A DNA stretch of 64,000 nucleotides from Fundicoccus ignavus (lineage in GTDB: Bacteria; Bacillota; Bacilli; Lactobacillales; Aerococcaceae). The notes beneath the pieces were generated by a model. It searched no databases. It was not told where the DNA came from and saw only the letters and a list, made by a program, of their open reading frames with translations. The stretch's first letter is position 1, and every line of letters begins with the position of its first letter. The stretch spans positions 31,909-95,908 of the forward strand of contig NZ_WJQT01000011.1 of NCBI RefSeq assembly GCF_009659375.1, read 5' to 3'. This document shows positions 55,637 through 64,000 of the stretch, piece by piece. The position numbers and the translations under genes are program-made.

Positions 55637-57007
55637 TTAAAAACCATTGTTCTGGATTAGTTCTTTGAACCAGTGACCAGATTTCTTGATTGTACGCTTT
55701 TGTGATTCAAGGTCTAATTCAACTAAACCATAACGATTTTTATAAGCGTTCAGCCATGACCAACAATCAATAAACGTCCATAACATATAACCATGACAGT
55801 TAGCGCCATCTTCAATTGCACGGTGTAATTCTTTTAGGTGATCTTGGATAAATTCAATACGGTAATCATCTTGAATTGCACCATCTACTTTGAACTTCTC
55901 TTCGCCTTCAACACCCATACCGTTTTCAGTTAAAATCCAATCGATATTATCGTAGTCTTGTTTAATCATCATCGCGATGTCATAAACACCTGTCTCATAG
56001 ATTTCCCAACCACGATGTGGGTTAATTTTACGACCTGGCATCACATAATGTTCGAAATAAAAGTCTAAATTCATTGGTTGCTCTGTCGTTTTTGTTGGTG
56101 CTTGAACACGTAACGGTTGGTAATAGTTAACCCCTAAGAAATCAACAGTGTTCTCACGAATTATCGCTAACTCTTCCTCTGTATGAGCTGGAATTAAGTC
56201 GTGTGCTTTTAAGATGTCAATTAATTCTTCTGGATAGTAACCTTTTACAGAAGGATCTAGAAAACTTTTCGCTTGGAATAATTCCGCAATACGGGCTGCC
56301 TTAATATCTCCTGGCTGATCACTTCTTGGATATGCGGGTGTTAAATTCAGAATCACACTAATGTGGTGTTCTGGATTCAAACGGTGACACGCTTCAACCG
56401 CTAATGAGCTGGCTAATTGCGTATGATAAGCTACTTGAACTGCAGCTTTTAAATCAACTTTAGCAGGGTAATGGAAATCAGCTAAATAGCCTGCTTCAAC
56501 TGGAACAATCGGTTCGTTAAACGTAAACCAAGTATCTACTAAATCTCCGAAAAGTTCGAAGCATTTTTCTGCGTAATCACGAAAAGCATAAGCAGTTTCT
56601 TTGTTCTCCCAACCACCTTTTGCCTGTAAAGCATAAGGGATATCAAAGTGATATAAGTTAACCATTAGTTTAATACCTTTAGCGTTAATTCTTTTAAAGA
56701 CATCACGGTAAAACTCAACCGCTTTAGGATTTACTTCCCCGACACCTTCTGGAATTAACCGTGACCATTGAATCGATGGTCTAAAAGTCGTATGTCCTGT
56801 TTGTTCTAATAATTCAATATCTTCTTTATAGTTACGGTAAAAAGTTGAAGTACGGTCGGGTCCTACTTGATTGTGGAATTTTTCCGGCGCAATACTGAAC
56901 CAGTAATCCCAGTTACTCATCCCTTTACCGTCACCCGCTTCAATACCTTCACTTTGAGGGCCTGATGTTGATGTTCCCCATAGGAAGCCCTCTGGAAATT
57001 TATACAT
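55637..57007 (-). CDS. Second GH1 family beta-glucosidase or phospho-beta-glucosidase
   Basis: The 456-residue GH1 barrel has acid/base TFNEPIVP and nucleophile LTENGMGV. The phosphate-site region reads WSWLNAYKNRYGLVELD, with no clear Lys-x-Tyr, so the usual 6-phosphate recognition is weakened. Its substrate probably differs from that of the other GH1. It overlaps the GH4 gene by eight bases. Confidence 0.9.
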   Translation of the reverse strand: MYKFPEGFLWGTSTSGPQSEGIEAGDGKGMSNWDYWFSIAPEKFHNQVGPDRTSTFYRNYKEDIELLEQTGHTTFRPSIQWSRLIPEGVGEVNPKAVEFYRDVFKRINAKGIKLMVNLYHFDIPYALQAKGGWENKETAYAFRDYAEKCFELFGDLVDTWFTFNEPIVPVEAGYLADFHYPAKVDLKAAVQVAYHTQLASSLAVEACHRLNPEHHISVILNLTPAYPRSDQPGDIKAARIAELFQAKSFLDPSVKGYYPEELIDILKAHDLIPAHTEEELAIIRENTVDFLGVNYYQPLRVQAPTKTTEQPMNLDFYFEHYVMPGRKINPHRGWEIYETGVYDIAMMIKQDYDNIDWILTENGMGVEGEEKFKVDGAIQDDYRIEFIQDHLKELHRAIEDGANCHGYMLWTFIDCWSWLNAYKNRYGLVELDLESQKRTIKKSGHWFKELIQNNGF

Positions 57008-58382
57008 GTAATAATTCCTCCTTCAAGTTCATCACTCTTTCAACTAACTCTGGTTTAGTTGCTTTAATAGAAGCAATGACTTGCTTAAATTGTGGTAAGT
57101 GTGCTTCATGCGCCACTAACATTTCTTGTAATAATTCGCCTGTCACTGCACCATTCTCAATTAATGGATTAAGTAAAAAGGCTTGGTAAGCTAAATCGTA
57201 GCTTCCTTCTAAAGCTGCTTGGATAGTTAGTTCTTCCATTGCTTTAATCGTTTGTAAGTAGCCACGTGCGAACACTGGTAAGTCTGGTGTGGTTAAAGGA
57301 ATGGGTCCTTGTGCTGTAATCACACAAGTTGTCTCCACAATAGCCTCCGCTGGCAATTCTTTTAATGCACCATTATTTTGAGTTGAAACGACGAGTAATT
57401 GATGGGTATTATTCTCGATTGCATTGACTAATTCGCAAGCTACCTCACTGTAATATGCACCACCACGTTCTTCTAACGCTTTAGGTTTCGTAACTTGTGA
57501 TTCATCGGCATAAACCTTGAAGAGTGATTCTTCAACAGCCTTCACTTGTTGTGCACGAATTTCGCCTTTTTCAAATTGCTCAAGCATTTCATCTAACATC
57601 TCGTTTTCCATAAAGTAATAACGATGATAATCACATGGCAATAAGCTTAACGACGTTAACAACTCCGTGTTAAAGTTCAGGTTAGCAATATTCTTAACTG
57701 TGTACTCATTATCGACTGCTTGACCATAGAGTCCTTGGATCACTTCTTGTGTTCGTTCAACACCTTCGCCATCCCAAACTTGATGGAAATGGAAATGATT
57801 GACGCCTTGATGATGTAAACTTACGTTCGCTGTCTCAAGTACTTCACGTGCAGCTCTTTCTTGCCCAACAGGAATATTACATAAGCCAACAGTGCGTTTC
57901 CATCCCATTTGACGAATAACCGCTTCGGTAATCATGCCTGCTGGATTGGTGAAATTAATCAACCAAGCATCAGGACATTGCGCTTTCATATCAGCCACAA
58001 TTCCTTTGAATACTTCAATTGTACGAAACGCTTTCAAAATTCCGCCTGCACCATTTGTCTCTTGACCAATCATGCGATGCGTTAAAGGGATCGCTTCATC
58101 CAATAAGCGCGCATCCATTTGTCCAACACGAAACTGTGTTAAGACATAATCTGCGTCCTTTAAAGCAGCAAAACGATCTAATGTCGATGACACACGCCAA
58201 TCAATCCCTGCTGCTTTTAACATACGTCGAGTAAAATCTTCAATGATTTTTAACTTAGTTGCACCTTCAGGCACATCTACTAACACGATATCCTCAATTG
58301 CCAATGTATCTTTGCGGGCAATCAAGCCGCTAATCAATTCTGGACTGTAACTTGATCCGCCACCGATAATTACTAATTTCAC
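57000..58382 (-). CDS. licH: 6-phospho-beta-glucosidase, GH4 family (LicH-like), first gene of the PTS operon
   Basis: The 460-residue protein has a Rossmann NAD-binding start (KLVIIGGGSSYSPELISGLI). It shows the metal site Cys in GLCNIPVGQERAARE and the His in GVNHFHFHQVWD. GH4 enzymes need NAD+ and Mn2+ and hydrolyse 6-phospho-glycosides by a redox-elimination step. It has a good promoter upstream, so it opens the operon. Confidence 0.92.
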   Translation of the reverse strand: MKLVIIGGGSSYSPELISGLIARKDTLAIEDIVLVDVPEGATKLKIIEDFTRRMLKAAGIDWRVSSTLDRFAALKDADYVLTQFRVGQMDARLLDEAIPLTHRMIGQETNGAGGILKAFRTIEVFKGIVADMKAQCPDAWLINFTNPAGMITEAVIRQMGWKRTVGLCNIPVGQERAAREVLETANVSLHHQGVNHFHFHQVWDGEGVERTQEVIQGLYGQAVDNEYTVKNIANLNFNTELLTSLSLLPCDYHRYYFMENEMLDEMLEQFEKGEIRAQQVKAVEESLFKVYADESQVTKPKALEERGGAYYSEVACELVNAIENNTHQLLVVSTQNNGALKELPAEAIVETTCVITAQGPIPLTTPDLPVFARGYLQTIKAMEELTIQAALEGSYDLAYQAFLLNPLIENGAVTGELLQEMLVAHEAHLPQFKQVIASIKATKPELVERVMNLKEELLHV

Positions 58383-58410
58383 GAGACCTCACTCCTTTAC
58401 TTTCACCTTT

Positions 58411-58439
58411 ATCATAAGACTCAGCCTAAAGCGTGTAAA
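58411..58439 (-). promoter_or_regulatory. Promoter of the PTS operon
   Basis: On the minus strand TTTACA and TATGAT with a 17-base spacer, about 30 bases before the GH4 start. Confidence 0.8.
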
Positions 58440-58459
58440 CCTTTTTAAGGTTAAACATC

Positions 58460-58477
58460 TTCCGTTTTGAAACGGAA
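58460..58477. promoter_or_regulatory. 18-bp palindromic operator, probable LicR-type activator site
   Basis: TTCCGTTTTGAAACGGAA is a perfect palindrome with arms TTCCGTTT/AAACGGAA. It is about 20 bases upstream of the -35 element, an activator position. A LicR-type PRD activator is encoded in the operon. Confidence 0.65.
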
Positions 58478-58839
58478 AAGTCCTGACCTAACCGACCGAG
58501 CTATTAGTATACATCAAATATTTCTTAATATATACAAGAAAAGCAAACCTTACAAAGTCCACCATAATAAGCTTTAACATATTATCTCTATCTGATTTCC
58601 ATACCCAATCTGCCAAAATACGAAGCGGAAAACTTGGTCGTTTTTTCAAAAGAAAATGACGTCTTTCCTTAATCAAGCGGAAAATCTCACTTACGACATC
58701 GATATAGCAAAAACTATTTTGATGGATATTAAACGTCTTTCTTCGATTTATTGTGAATCTTAACAAAGCTTTCACTAATTCAACTCGCCTATTTTGGAGA
58801 TTTATTAGAGAAAAGCGCCCGATCTGTTTGATTAGAAGC

Positions 58840-59005
58840 TTCCGTTTTATATAACGGACAATCAGCGCAACTGTTCTGACTATGAGCACAGCGAATTCTT
58901 CATTAAAGCCTAGCCGATTGAGCTGGAAATCCACGAACGTCACGATCATCAATGGAGCTTTGCAAGTGACCACCGTCTTGAAAAACAATAAACAAAATCA
59001 TACGC
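58840..59005 (+). repeat. R1 repeat, copy with degenerate left arm
   Basis: Retains the central hairpin TTCTGACT...CCTAGCCGATTGAGCTGG, marker GCTTTGCAAGTGACC and right arm TTGAAAAACAATAAAC. The left arm is replaced by other sequence. Part of the 1.5-kb gene-free gap 58383-59875; the segment 58500-58830 shows no reliable gene. Confidence 0.75.
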
Positions 59006-59070
59006 ACTTAGTCAAAGTTATCATTTTATTTGTAAATTTCATCATTATATTGATTCTTTATATTCTAATG

Positions 59071-59531
59071 TGCTAACTCAAATTTTGAGTCGACACATTA
59101 GGTAGGTCAATGTGCCTACTCAAGCTGCCAGTCGACACATTAGAAGCCGTTTCTAACTTTTTAGGTACATTTTCAGTTCATATTCTAATATTTCGCAACT
59201 AAACTCCCACTTTTCTGCTGAAAATCACTACTATTTTCGATATTTATTTTTAATTTGCTAACTCAAATTTTGAGTCGACACATTGGGTAGGTCAATGTGC
59301 CAACTCAAGTTGCCAGTCGACACATTAGAAGCCGTTTGTGACTTTTTAGGTGCATTTTCAGTTCATATTCTAATATTCCCCAACTAAACTCCCACTTTTC
59401 TGCTGAAAATCACTAATATTTTCGATATTTATTTTTAATATGTTAACTCAAAATCTGAGTCGACACATTAGGTAGGTCAATGTGCCAACTCAAGCTGCCA
59501 GTCGACACATTAGAAGCCGTTTCTGACTTTT
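59071..59531. repeat. R2 tandem array, 185-bp period, about 2.5 copies
   Basis: The unit begins TGCTAACTCA/TGTTAACTCA at 59071, 59256 and 59441, an exact period of 185. Each unit has two hairpins with AATGTG and CACATT arms and ACTC/GAGT-type inner pairs, and the shared text CAGTCGACACATTAGAAGCC. The last copy is cut at about 59531 by an R1 copy. Confidence 0.92.
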
Positions 59532-59540
59532 AGCTAAACT

Positions 59541-59768
59541 AACTCTCGTAGTTCACCGTAGTGGTTTTCCAAAGTGGTAACGATTTATATTATGGACATT
59601 CGGCGCAGTTGCTCATCAAATGAATACAACGAATTCTTCATTAGAGCCTAGCCGATTGAGCTAGAAAACCGAGAACGTCACGATTATCAATGGAGCTTTG
59701 CAAGCGACCACTGTCTTGGAAAACAATAATCTGAGTGACGTACAAAGCTGGGTAAATAAAAATAAATC
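59541..59768 (+). repeat. R1 repeat, copy next to the R2 array
   Basis: Left arm GTAGTTCACCGTAGTGGTTTTCC at 59548 (first 20 bases shown here only in part) pairs loosely with GGAAAACAATAATCTGAGTGAC at about 59718. Marker GCTTTGCAAGCGACC on plus. Confidence 0.8.
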
Positions 59769-59785
59769 ATTATACTTGTTATACT

Positions 59786-59850
59786 AAAAACACACTAGCG
59801 CTACCTGACGACTGAGGATATAATCCTGAGTCGTAGATAATACTAGTGTG
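59786..59850 (-). terminator. Large hairpin terminator after the PhnA gene
   Basis: CACACTAG pairs with CTAGTGTG, with ACGACT/AGTCGT and AGGAT/ATCCT inside. T residues follow on the minus strand. Confidence 0.85.
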
Positions 59851-59875
59851 TATGGTGATGCATATTTTGTAAGAA

Positions 59876-60226
59876 TTAAGCTTTTTTAACAAATTCGGAC
59901 TTAAGTTTCATCGCACCGAAGCCATCAATACGACAATCAATATCATGCCCATCAGTTGCGTCGAATAATAATTTAATATTCTTCACTTTCGTGCCTTGTT
60001 TGATTGCTGTCTTTGAACCTTTTACTGGTAAATCCTTAATGACAACTACTGTGTCGCCATCTTGTAGTTCATTACCATTCGAATCTTTAATTGTAGCTGC
60101 CGCTTCAGCTTGTGCTGCTTCCTCTGCTGTCCATTCATGGGCACACATTGGACAAACGAACAAGCCACGATCCTCATATGTATATTCTGCATCACATTGA
60201 GGGCAATTAGGTAAGTTCTCCATCAA
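59876..60226 (-). CDS. yjdM: PhnA domain protein (YjdM-like)
   Basis: The 116-residue protein has a zinc ribbon ([22 protein letters not shown]) and a PhnA domain ([32 protein letters not shown]). It is linked by name to phosphonate use, but its role is not known. Own terminator. Confidence 0.92.
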   Translation of the reverse strand: MMENLPNCPQCDAEYTYEDRGLFVCPMCAHEWTAEEAAQAEAAATIKDSNGNELQDGDTVVVIKDLPVKGSKTAIKQGTKVKNIKLLFDATDGHDIDCRIDGFGAMKLKSEFVKKA

Positions 60227-60333
60227 GTAATCCTCCTATTTAATTTACTAGACAATATTCTATCATATTAAACGAGCCGTAACGACGTCAAAAATTGCCA
60301 ACTTTATATTGATAATGCTCGATCAAACAAAGC

Positions 60334-61713
60334 TTAATCCTTTTTCAAGGCTTCAAACTTAGCTTTCATCGTTGGATTGCTTTTAGTAAGTTTCTTTACG
60401 GTTAAATCCTCAGCTTTATTATTGGCTAGACGTAAATTATTCTCGGAGGATAATAAGGCATCTTTCGTCTTCTGAAGTTGCGCAATTGTCTTATCAATTC
60501 CTTGAATTGCATCATGGAATTTACGACTGGCTAAATCATAATTGCGGGCAAAGCCTTGTTTAAAGGTCTCCAAATCTTCTTCGAAGTTTGTAATATCGAT
60601 ATTCTGCGCACGCATTAGAGCGACTTCTTGCTTGTAAGCTAATGAGTTCATCGCCGCATTGCGTAATAACGTAATGATTGGAATAAAGAATTGCGGACGA
60701 ATCACATACATCTTTTCATACTCATAAGACACGTCGACGATTCCATTGTTGTACAGTTCATTATCTGCTTCTAACATTGAAACTAGAATCGCATACTCAC
60801 AATGTTTATCGCGACGATTTTTGTCCAATTGTTTAAAGAAATGTTCATTCTTTTTCTTGGTAGCGGTCTCGTCGCCTTCATTCTTCATTTCGAACATAAT
60901 TGAAATGATTTCCGTCCCGTTCTCATCAGTCTCACGGTAAATATAATCGCCCTTACTTCCTTTAGATATATCGTTATCTTTTCCAAACGAAGCATTTTGA
61001 AAAGCTGTCATACGTAGGCGGTTAAACTCAATTTCACAATGCTGTTCCAAGGTTTCACCTATCATTTTCGTCGACTGTTTAGCCTTGAAGTCTTTATAAA
61101 AAGCAATCGTTTCTTCTTTCAGTCGTAACTCATTCTCATACTTATCCTTCAAGCTATTCTTTTCTAGTTCGCTTTCTTTCGTATGTAAATTTAATTCAGC
61201 TTTCAATGCTAATAACTCTTGATCCTTCTCAGCTTGAATTTTAGTGACAGCCAATTGTTGAGCGGTCTCGCTCGCATTTAAGCGTGACTCAAGTTCTGCC
61301 AACACTTTATCTTTTTCTGACAAAGCTTGTTGTAAAGACAAAGCTTGTTCTTTCTCTTTTTCACGACTGAGACTTTCTAGCTCTGCAATCTTAGCTGCTT
61401 GTTTCGAAAGTTGTTCCTTCATATCCGCTTCAACTTTAGATAATTCGATTGCTTTTTCTTGTTGATGCCCCTTAATGACCACCTGTAAATCAGCAATTTC
61501 TTTCTCTTTTTCACTTAACTGTTTATCCAAGTGATTTTTCGTTTGCTCTTCTAACAAAGCAACTTGACTGTCATGTTGCGCTTTCGCTTGAGCAAGTTTT
61601 TCATGAATTTCTTCATTAAATTCTTTCGTACGCACCTGATTCAAAATATCCGCATAACTCGCTTCATCCACCGTGAACTCTTTGCCACAATGTGGACATT
61701 TAATTTCGTTCAT
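60334..61713 (-). CDS. DUF2130 coiled-coil protein
   Basis: The 459-residue protein has an N-terminal zinc ribbon ([21 protein letters not shown]), a long coiled coil at about 30-215 rich in Glu, Lys, Leu and Gln, and the DUF2130 nuclease-like region ([34 protein letters not shown]). The family has a restriction endonuclease-like fold and an unknown role. Confidence 0.9.
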   Translation of the reverse strand: MNEIKCPHCGKEFTVDEASYADILNQVRTKEFNEEIHEKLAQAKAQHDSQVALLEEQTKNHLDKQLSEKEKEIADLQVVIKGHQQEKAIELSKVEADMKEQLSKQAAKIAELESLSREKEKEQALSLQQALSEKDKVLAELESRLNASETAQQLAVTKIQAEKDQELLALKAELNLHTKESELEKNSLKDKYENELRLKEETIAFYKDFKAKQSTKMIGETLEQHCEIEFNRLRMTAFQNASFGKDNDISKGSKGDYIYRETDENGTEIISIMFEMKNEGDETATKKKNEHFFKQLDKNRRDKHCEYAILVSMLEADNELYNNGIVDVSYEYEKMYVIRPQFFIPIITLLRNAAMNSLAYKQEVALMRAQNIDITNFEEDLETFKQGFARNYDLASRKFHDAIQGIDKTIAQLQKTKDALLSSENNLRLANNKAEDLTVKKLTKSNPTMKAKFEALKKD

Positions 61714-61844
61714 AAAAACTTCCTTCCTTATGTAGAATCATATTTTGTTCGTAATACTGGCGATTTGCCTTTCCACATCAATAAATTCTTCATCAATAGT
61801 CTAAGTATAATATATCACATTTATCATAATATTGAGGGGAATTT

Positions 61845-62360
61845 TTACAACAAAGCGATTGCACGTACAGGCGATCCATCACCGTTACTAATTTTCAACG
61901 GTAAGCCGTAGAAAGTAAAAGGCACGCCTACAGGCAGTTGATCTAAATTGACTAAACCTGTATAGGTGACAATGCCGTGTGCTAATAAAGCTTTTTCTAA
62001 ATTTTCGCTGAGGTCGCCTCCCACAAAGGGTGGTCGCGCAAGCAATAGTCGGTCTAAATAGCTTTCGTTAATCGCTTGATTAAATAGTAGGCCTACATCC
62101 GACGGCCATACGCCGGATAATTCGACTAATGTCGCGGGACCGAAAAAGCGTGTTAAAGGCATTTCATCTAGATTCGCACCTCCTTGGTGCATATGCGAAA
62201 AAGCATCCACATGGGTCCCAGTGTGGCTCCCCATCGATAATTGACGCAATTCCCAACCATTTTCTGATATGGATTGAATCTGTTCGACGCTAACTTTTGG
62301 ATCACCTGGATAAACCGGCATCCCGTCATATATTGCAGCCGTTAAATCGATAACGTTCAT
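61845..62360 (-). CDS. Cyclase family protein (kynurenine formamidase-like)
   Basis: The 171-residue metal-dependent hydrolase has GSHTGTHVDAFSHM, the HxGTHxDxxxH metal motif, and DLTAAIYDGMPVYPGDP. Family members hydrolyse N-formylkynurenine or other amides/lactones; the substrate is not evident. It is single and near the tRNA gene. Confidence 0.88.
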   Translation of the reverse strand: MNVIDLTAAIYDGMPVYPGDPKVSVEQIQSISENGWELRQLSMGSHTGTHVDAFSHMHQGGANLDEMPLTRFFGPATLVELSGVWPSDVGLLFNQAINESYLDRLLLARPPFVGGDLSENLEKALLAHGIVTYTGLVNLDQLPVGVPFTFYGLPLKISNGDGSPVRAIALL

Positions 62361-62466
62361 TCTATCTCTCTCCTAACCTGTTATGTCAATATTTAAAAAC
62401 TCAGCCAAAATCCTATTTAATTATAAACAGCATGAAAATGTTCATAAAGTTCAATTAAGTAAGCGC

Positions 62467-62494
62467 TTGAATTTTTATTTCTGCCAGGTATAAT
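62467..62494 (+). promoter_or_regulatory. Promoter of tRNA-Ala
   Basis: TTGAAT and TATAAT with a 16-base spacer, 21 bases before the tRNA. Confidence 0.75.
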
Positions 62495-62515
62495 AATAGT
62501 CAGTTGTAACTTTAC

Positions 62516-62588
62516 GGGGGCATAGCTCAGTTGGGAGAGCGCAACACTGGCAGTGTTGAGGTCGTCGGTTCGAGCCCGATTGTCTCCA
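62516..62588 (+). tRNA. tRNA-Ala (anticodon GGC)
   Basis: 73 bases that fold as a cloverleaf. The acceptor stem GGGGGCA/TGTCTCC has two G-T pairs, the anticodon stem CAACA/TGTTG holds the loop CTGGCAG with anticodon GGC, and the T-arm contains GGTTCGAGCCC. No CCA is encoded. It lies alone between two minus-strand genes. Confidence 0.92.
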
Positions 62589-62606
62589 TGGTATAACCTT
62601 GCTTTA

Positions 62607-62626
62607 ACGCCTTCGGGCGTTTTTTT
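62607..62626 (+). terminator. Terminator after the tRNA
   Basis: ACGCC-TTCG-GGCGT followed by T residues. Confidence 0.9.
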
Positions 62627-62663
62627 GTTACTTATCGAGCGGGATTTGCTCCCCTTTTTGAAT

Positions 62664-63299
62664 CTAATCGGTAATTATTAAACCTAATAACCTCGCAAAT
62701 TGCACAGCTTGCGCAGACGATACGCGACACCCTTTTAAATCTCCCATCGACACAGCTAGTGTACTAAATTCAGATTGACTGAGATCTACACCCTTCATCG
62801 GTGTTTGTTCAAATGTTGCTTCGTTTAAGTCACAGCGTTCAAAGGCAACTTGTTTTAATTTACATTCGAAGAAATCCGTATTTTGCATATGGCTATCTAA
62901 AAACTCAACGTGGTCAATTTTCACCTGACTGAAGGTCGAGAAGTTTAGATTGGTTTGTTGGAAACTTATCTGATTTAGATAGGCTTCTGGAAAATGACAT
63001 CCCACTAGCTTACAGCGACTAAATTCAACGCGACGCATTGAAGCTCCTTCAAACACCACATTCGATAAATCACAATTTTCAAAGCGTACATCCAAAGCAT
63101 CAAAATGCCCAAAGTTTGTATGAGTAAATTTACAATTTGAGAAAACTACTTGATCCAAATTGATTCTATCAAGCGTTTCATTTTCAAATTCTGCCTCTTC
63201 TATTCGACAGTTTTCTAGAATAGAATCTTCTTGCGCAAATAGTGCTTGAAAATCTTTTACTTCTAAATCTGGTGATAATCTTGGATAATCCATTTTCAA
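62664..63299 (-). CDS. Pentapeptide-repeat protein
   Basis: The 211-residue protein is made of about 20 A(D/N)LxF-type units (for example CKFTHTNFGHFDALDVRFENCDL). The predicted shape is a right-handed quadrilateral beta helix, as in the Qnr/MfpA group, though not closer to them. I take the TTG at 63299 as start, because AGGAGG lies seven bases upstream; an ATG two codons later would be 13 bases away. Role unknown. Confidence 0.88.
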   Translation of the reverse strand: MKMDYPRLSPDLEVKDFQALFAQEDSILENCRIEEAEFENETLDRINLDQVVFSNCKFTHTNFGHFDALDVRFENCDLSNVVFEGASMRRVEFSRCKLVGCHFPEAYLNQISFQQTNLNFSTFSQVKIDHVEFLDSHMQNTDFFECKLKQVAFERCDLNEATFEQTPMKGVDLSQSEFSTLAVSMGDLKGCRVSSAQAVQFARLLGLIITD

Positions 63300-63448
63300 T
63301 TTGAGTCCTCCTTGTTTCCGTTAGTTTACTGATTAATACTAGCATATCTTGAGGAGTTTTTGTAAATGTATAACGGGTGCGTGAAGTGTTAACCTCGTCT
63401 GATGGGCTATTGAAAGAAAAATAGAACATCCCAAGCAACCTACTAAGC

Positions 63449-63570
63449 TTTGAAAGTGACCTTTGTATTGGACAATCATGCCTTTGTTTCAAAAACTGGA
63501 GCATGATAGGCAGCGAGTCGTGTTCCAGTTTTCAAAAGTGGAACATGATTCTAATAAGAGAACTAATGCA
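63449..63570 (+). repeat. R1 fragment and a separate AAAACTGGA/TCCAGTTTT hairpin
   Basis: A short R1 marker (GCTTTGAAAGTGACC) at 63449 is followed by a hairpin at about 63493-63528, with AAAACTGGA and TCCAGTTTT as arms. A repeated GGAxCATGAT sequence lies on both sides of it. Confidence 0.6.
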
Positions 63571-63573
63571 GTG

Positions 63574-63670
63574 TCGTGTCCCAAGTTACACGACGATTAA
63601 AATAGTACCACAAGGCGTTTAAATCGTGTCGATCTGCAGGTCGACACTCCTTTTGCTCTTCGCTTTTATT
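63574..63670. repeat. R3 repeat, copy 2
   Basis: TCGTGTCCC at 63574 and GTCGACAC at 63640, the same 66-base distance as copy 1. Arms GTGTCGA/TCGACAC and TCGTGT/ACACGA. Confidence 0.75.
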
Positions 63671-63689
63671 GACGAAATTAAGATAGTCT

Positions 63690-63875
63690 ATTTTCTTAAC
63701 AGCAGAGCTTGCTCTGACTACTTCGCTTTGCTCAAAGTCATAGTTTAGTGATTGAGCTGGAAAAACATGACCGTCAGTGAGGCTTTGAAAGCGACCACCT
63801 CCATGGAAAACGATAAGCTGATCGAAGTACAAAGTTTGGTAAATCATTATGAAACTTATAATTCCTTATATTAGA
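63690..63875 (+). repeat. R1 repeat, 3' portion
   Basis: Contains GATTGAGCTGG, marker GCTTTGAAAGCGACC, the right arm GGAAAACGATAAGCTGATC and the tail AAAGTTTGGTAAATCA. The left arm is missing. Confidence 0.75.
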
Positions 63876-63881
63876 CGAATT

Positions 63882-63895
63882 GCAATAATTATTGC
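63882..63895. repeat. Palindrome at the IS30-family element end
   Basis: GCAATAATTATTGC is a perfect palindrome next to the transposase stop, as at the ends of IS30-family elements. The exact terminal inverted repeat cannot be fixed without the other end. Confidence 0.5.
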
Positions 63896-63908
63896 GACAA
63901 TTTTTTAT

Positions 63909-64000
63909 TTACTCAATTAATGAAGTTTCGTGCATGAATTTTTCTAAAGGTGTTTGATAATTCAGACATTTTCTTGGTCGATTATTCATTAGCCATAAAG
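63909..64000 (-). mobile_element. IS30-family transposase, C-terminal end (cut by window edge)
   Basis: The minus strand reads LWLMNNRPRKCLNYQTPLEKF and ends FMHETSLIE-stop at 63909. NNRPRKxLxYxTPxE is the hallmark C-terminus of IS30-family transposases. The rest lies outside the window. Confidence 0.85.

Noticed and set aside
58488..58988. 166-residue open frame on minus
   Set aside because: It overlaps an R1 copy, has no ribosome site or family resemblance, and its composition looks like random translation.
59071..59531. CRISPR array
   Set aside because: The whole 185-bp unit is repeated with no unique spacers, and no cas genes are present.
63184..63504. 106-residue open frame on minus overlapping the pentapeptide gene
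   Set aside because: It overlaps a clear pentapeptide gene in another frame and runs into repeats.

Overview
The window is AT-rich DNA from a low-GC Gram-positive bacterium. The gene content (Spx, MecA, CoiA, PerR, PepF, DUF1622, PTS cellobiose genes, VanY-type carboxypeptidase) and the absence of sporulation genes point to Lactobacillales, most likely Aerococcaceae or Carnobacteriaceae. I cannot name the genus. Most genes lie on the minus strand.

Layout. 1-7000: housekeeping genes on the minus strand (mutM start, polA, murC, a probable SftA remnant, ytpR, an M42 aminopeptidase). 7421-9347: ytzB-like gene, ytmP-like kinase and trmB on plus. 9386-14672: HdeD-like membrane protein with a possible permuted papain-like domain, pepF, coiA, mecA. 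15496-31267: mostly single genes on both strands (spx, trpS, perR with a Per box, aromatic acid exporter, L,D-transpeptidase, RDD protein, DsbA/FrnE, DUF1801, DUF1622, ALDH, chorismate mutase, ytoQ, ywaF-like, yggS, a PchP-like HAD phosphatase, DUF454). 31346-40368: seven-gene minus-strand lipid operon. 41319-47594: rsgA, Xi-class GST, VanY-type carboxypeptidase, xth, RNase H, frameshifted yrdB, VOC protein. 48385-58382: beta-glucoside/cellobiose PTS operon ending in a 50-residue membrane protein. 59876-63299: phnA/yjdM, DUF2130, cyclase, tRNA-Ala(GGC), pentapeptide protein. The right edge cuts an IS30-family transposase.

Two things stand out. First, the operon at 31346-40368 combines a CarS-like CDP-lipid synthase, a PssA-type CDP-alcohol transferase, phosphatidylserine decarboxylase, a UbiA-type prenyltransferase, a GNAT protein, and two large dikinase-like enzymes. 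Those two have the domain order of rifampin phosphotransferase (ATP-grasp, middle domain, C-terminal swivelling His) and not that of PEP synthase. It looks like an undescribed, probably aminophospholipid or prenyl-lipid, pathway. Second, the long gene-free gaps are filled by a dispersed repeat, called R1 here, of about 200-300 bp. I count more than a dozen full, deleted or partial copies. The two outer arms differ between copies but still match each other within a copy (covariation), and every copy I could orient points the same way. Two further hairpin repeat families, R2 (including a 185-bp tandem array) and R3, share the same gaps.

The PTS operon works as a unit: phosphorylating uptake (IIC, IIB, IIA), hydrolysis of phospho-sugars (two GH1, one GH4), a MupG-like protein and a LicR-type PRD regulator, with an 18-bp palindrome just upstream of a good promoter.
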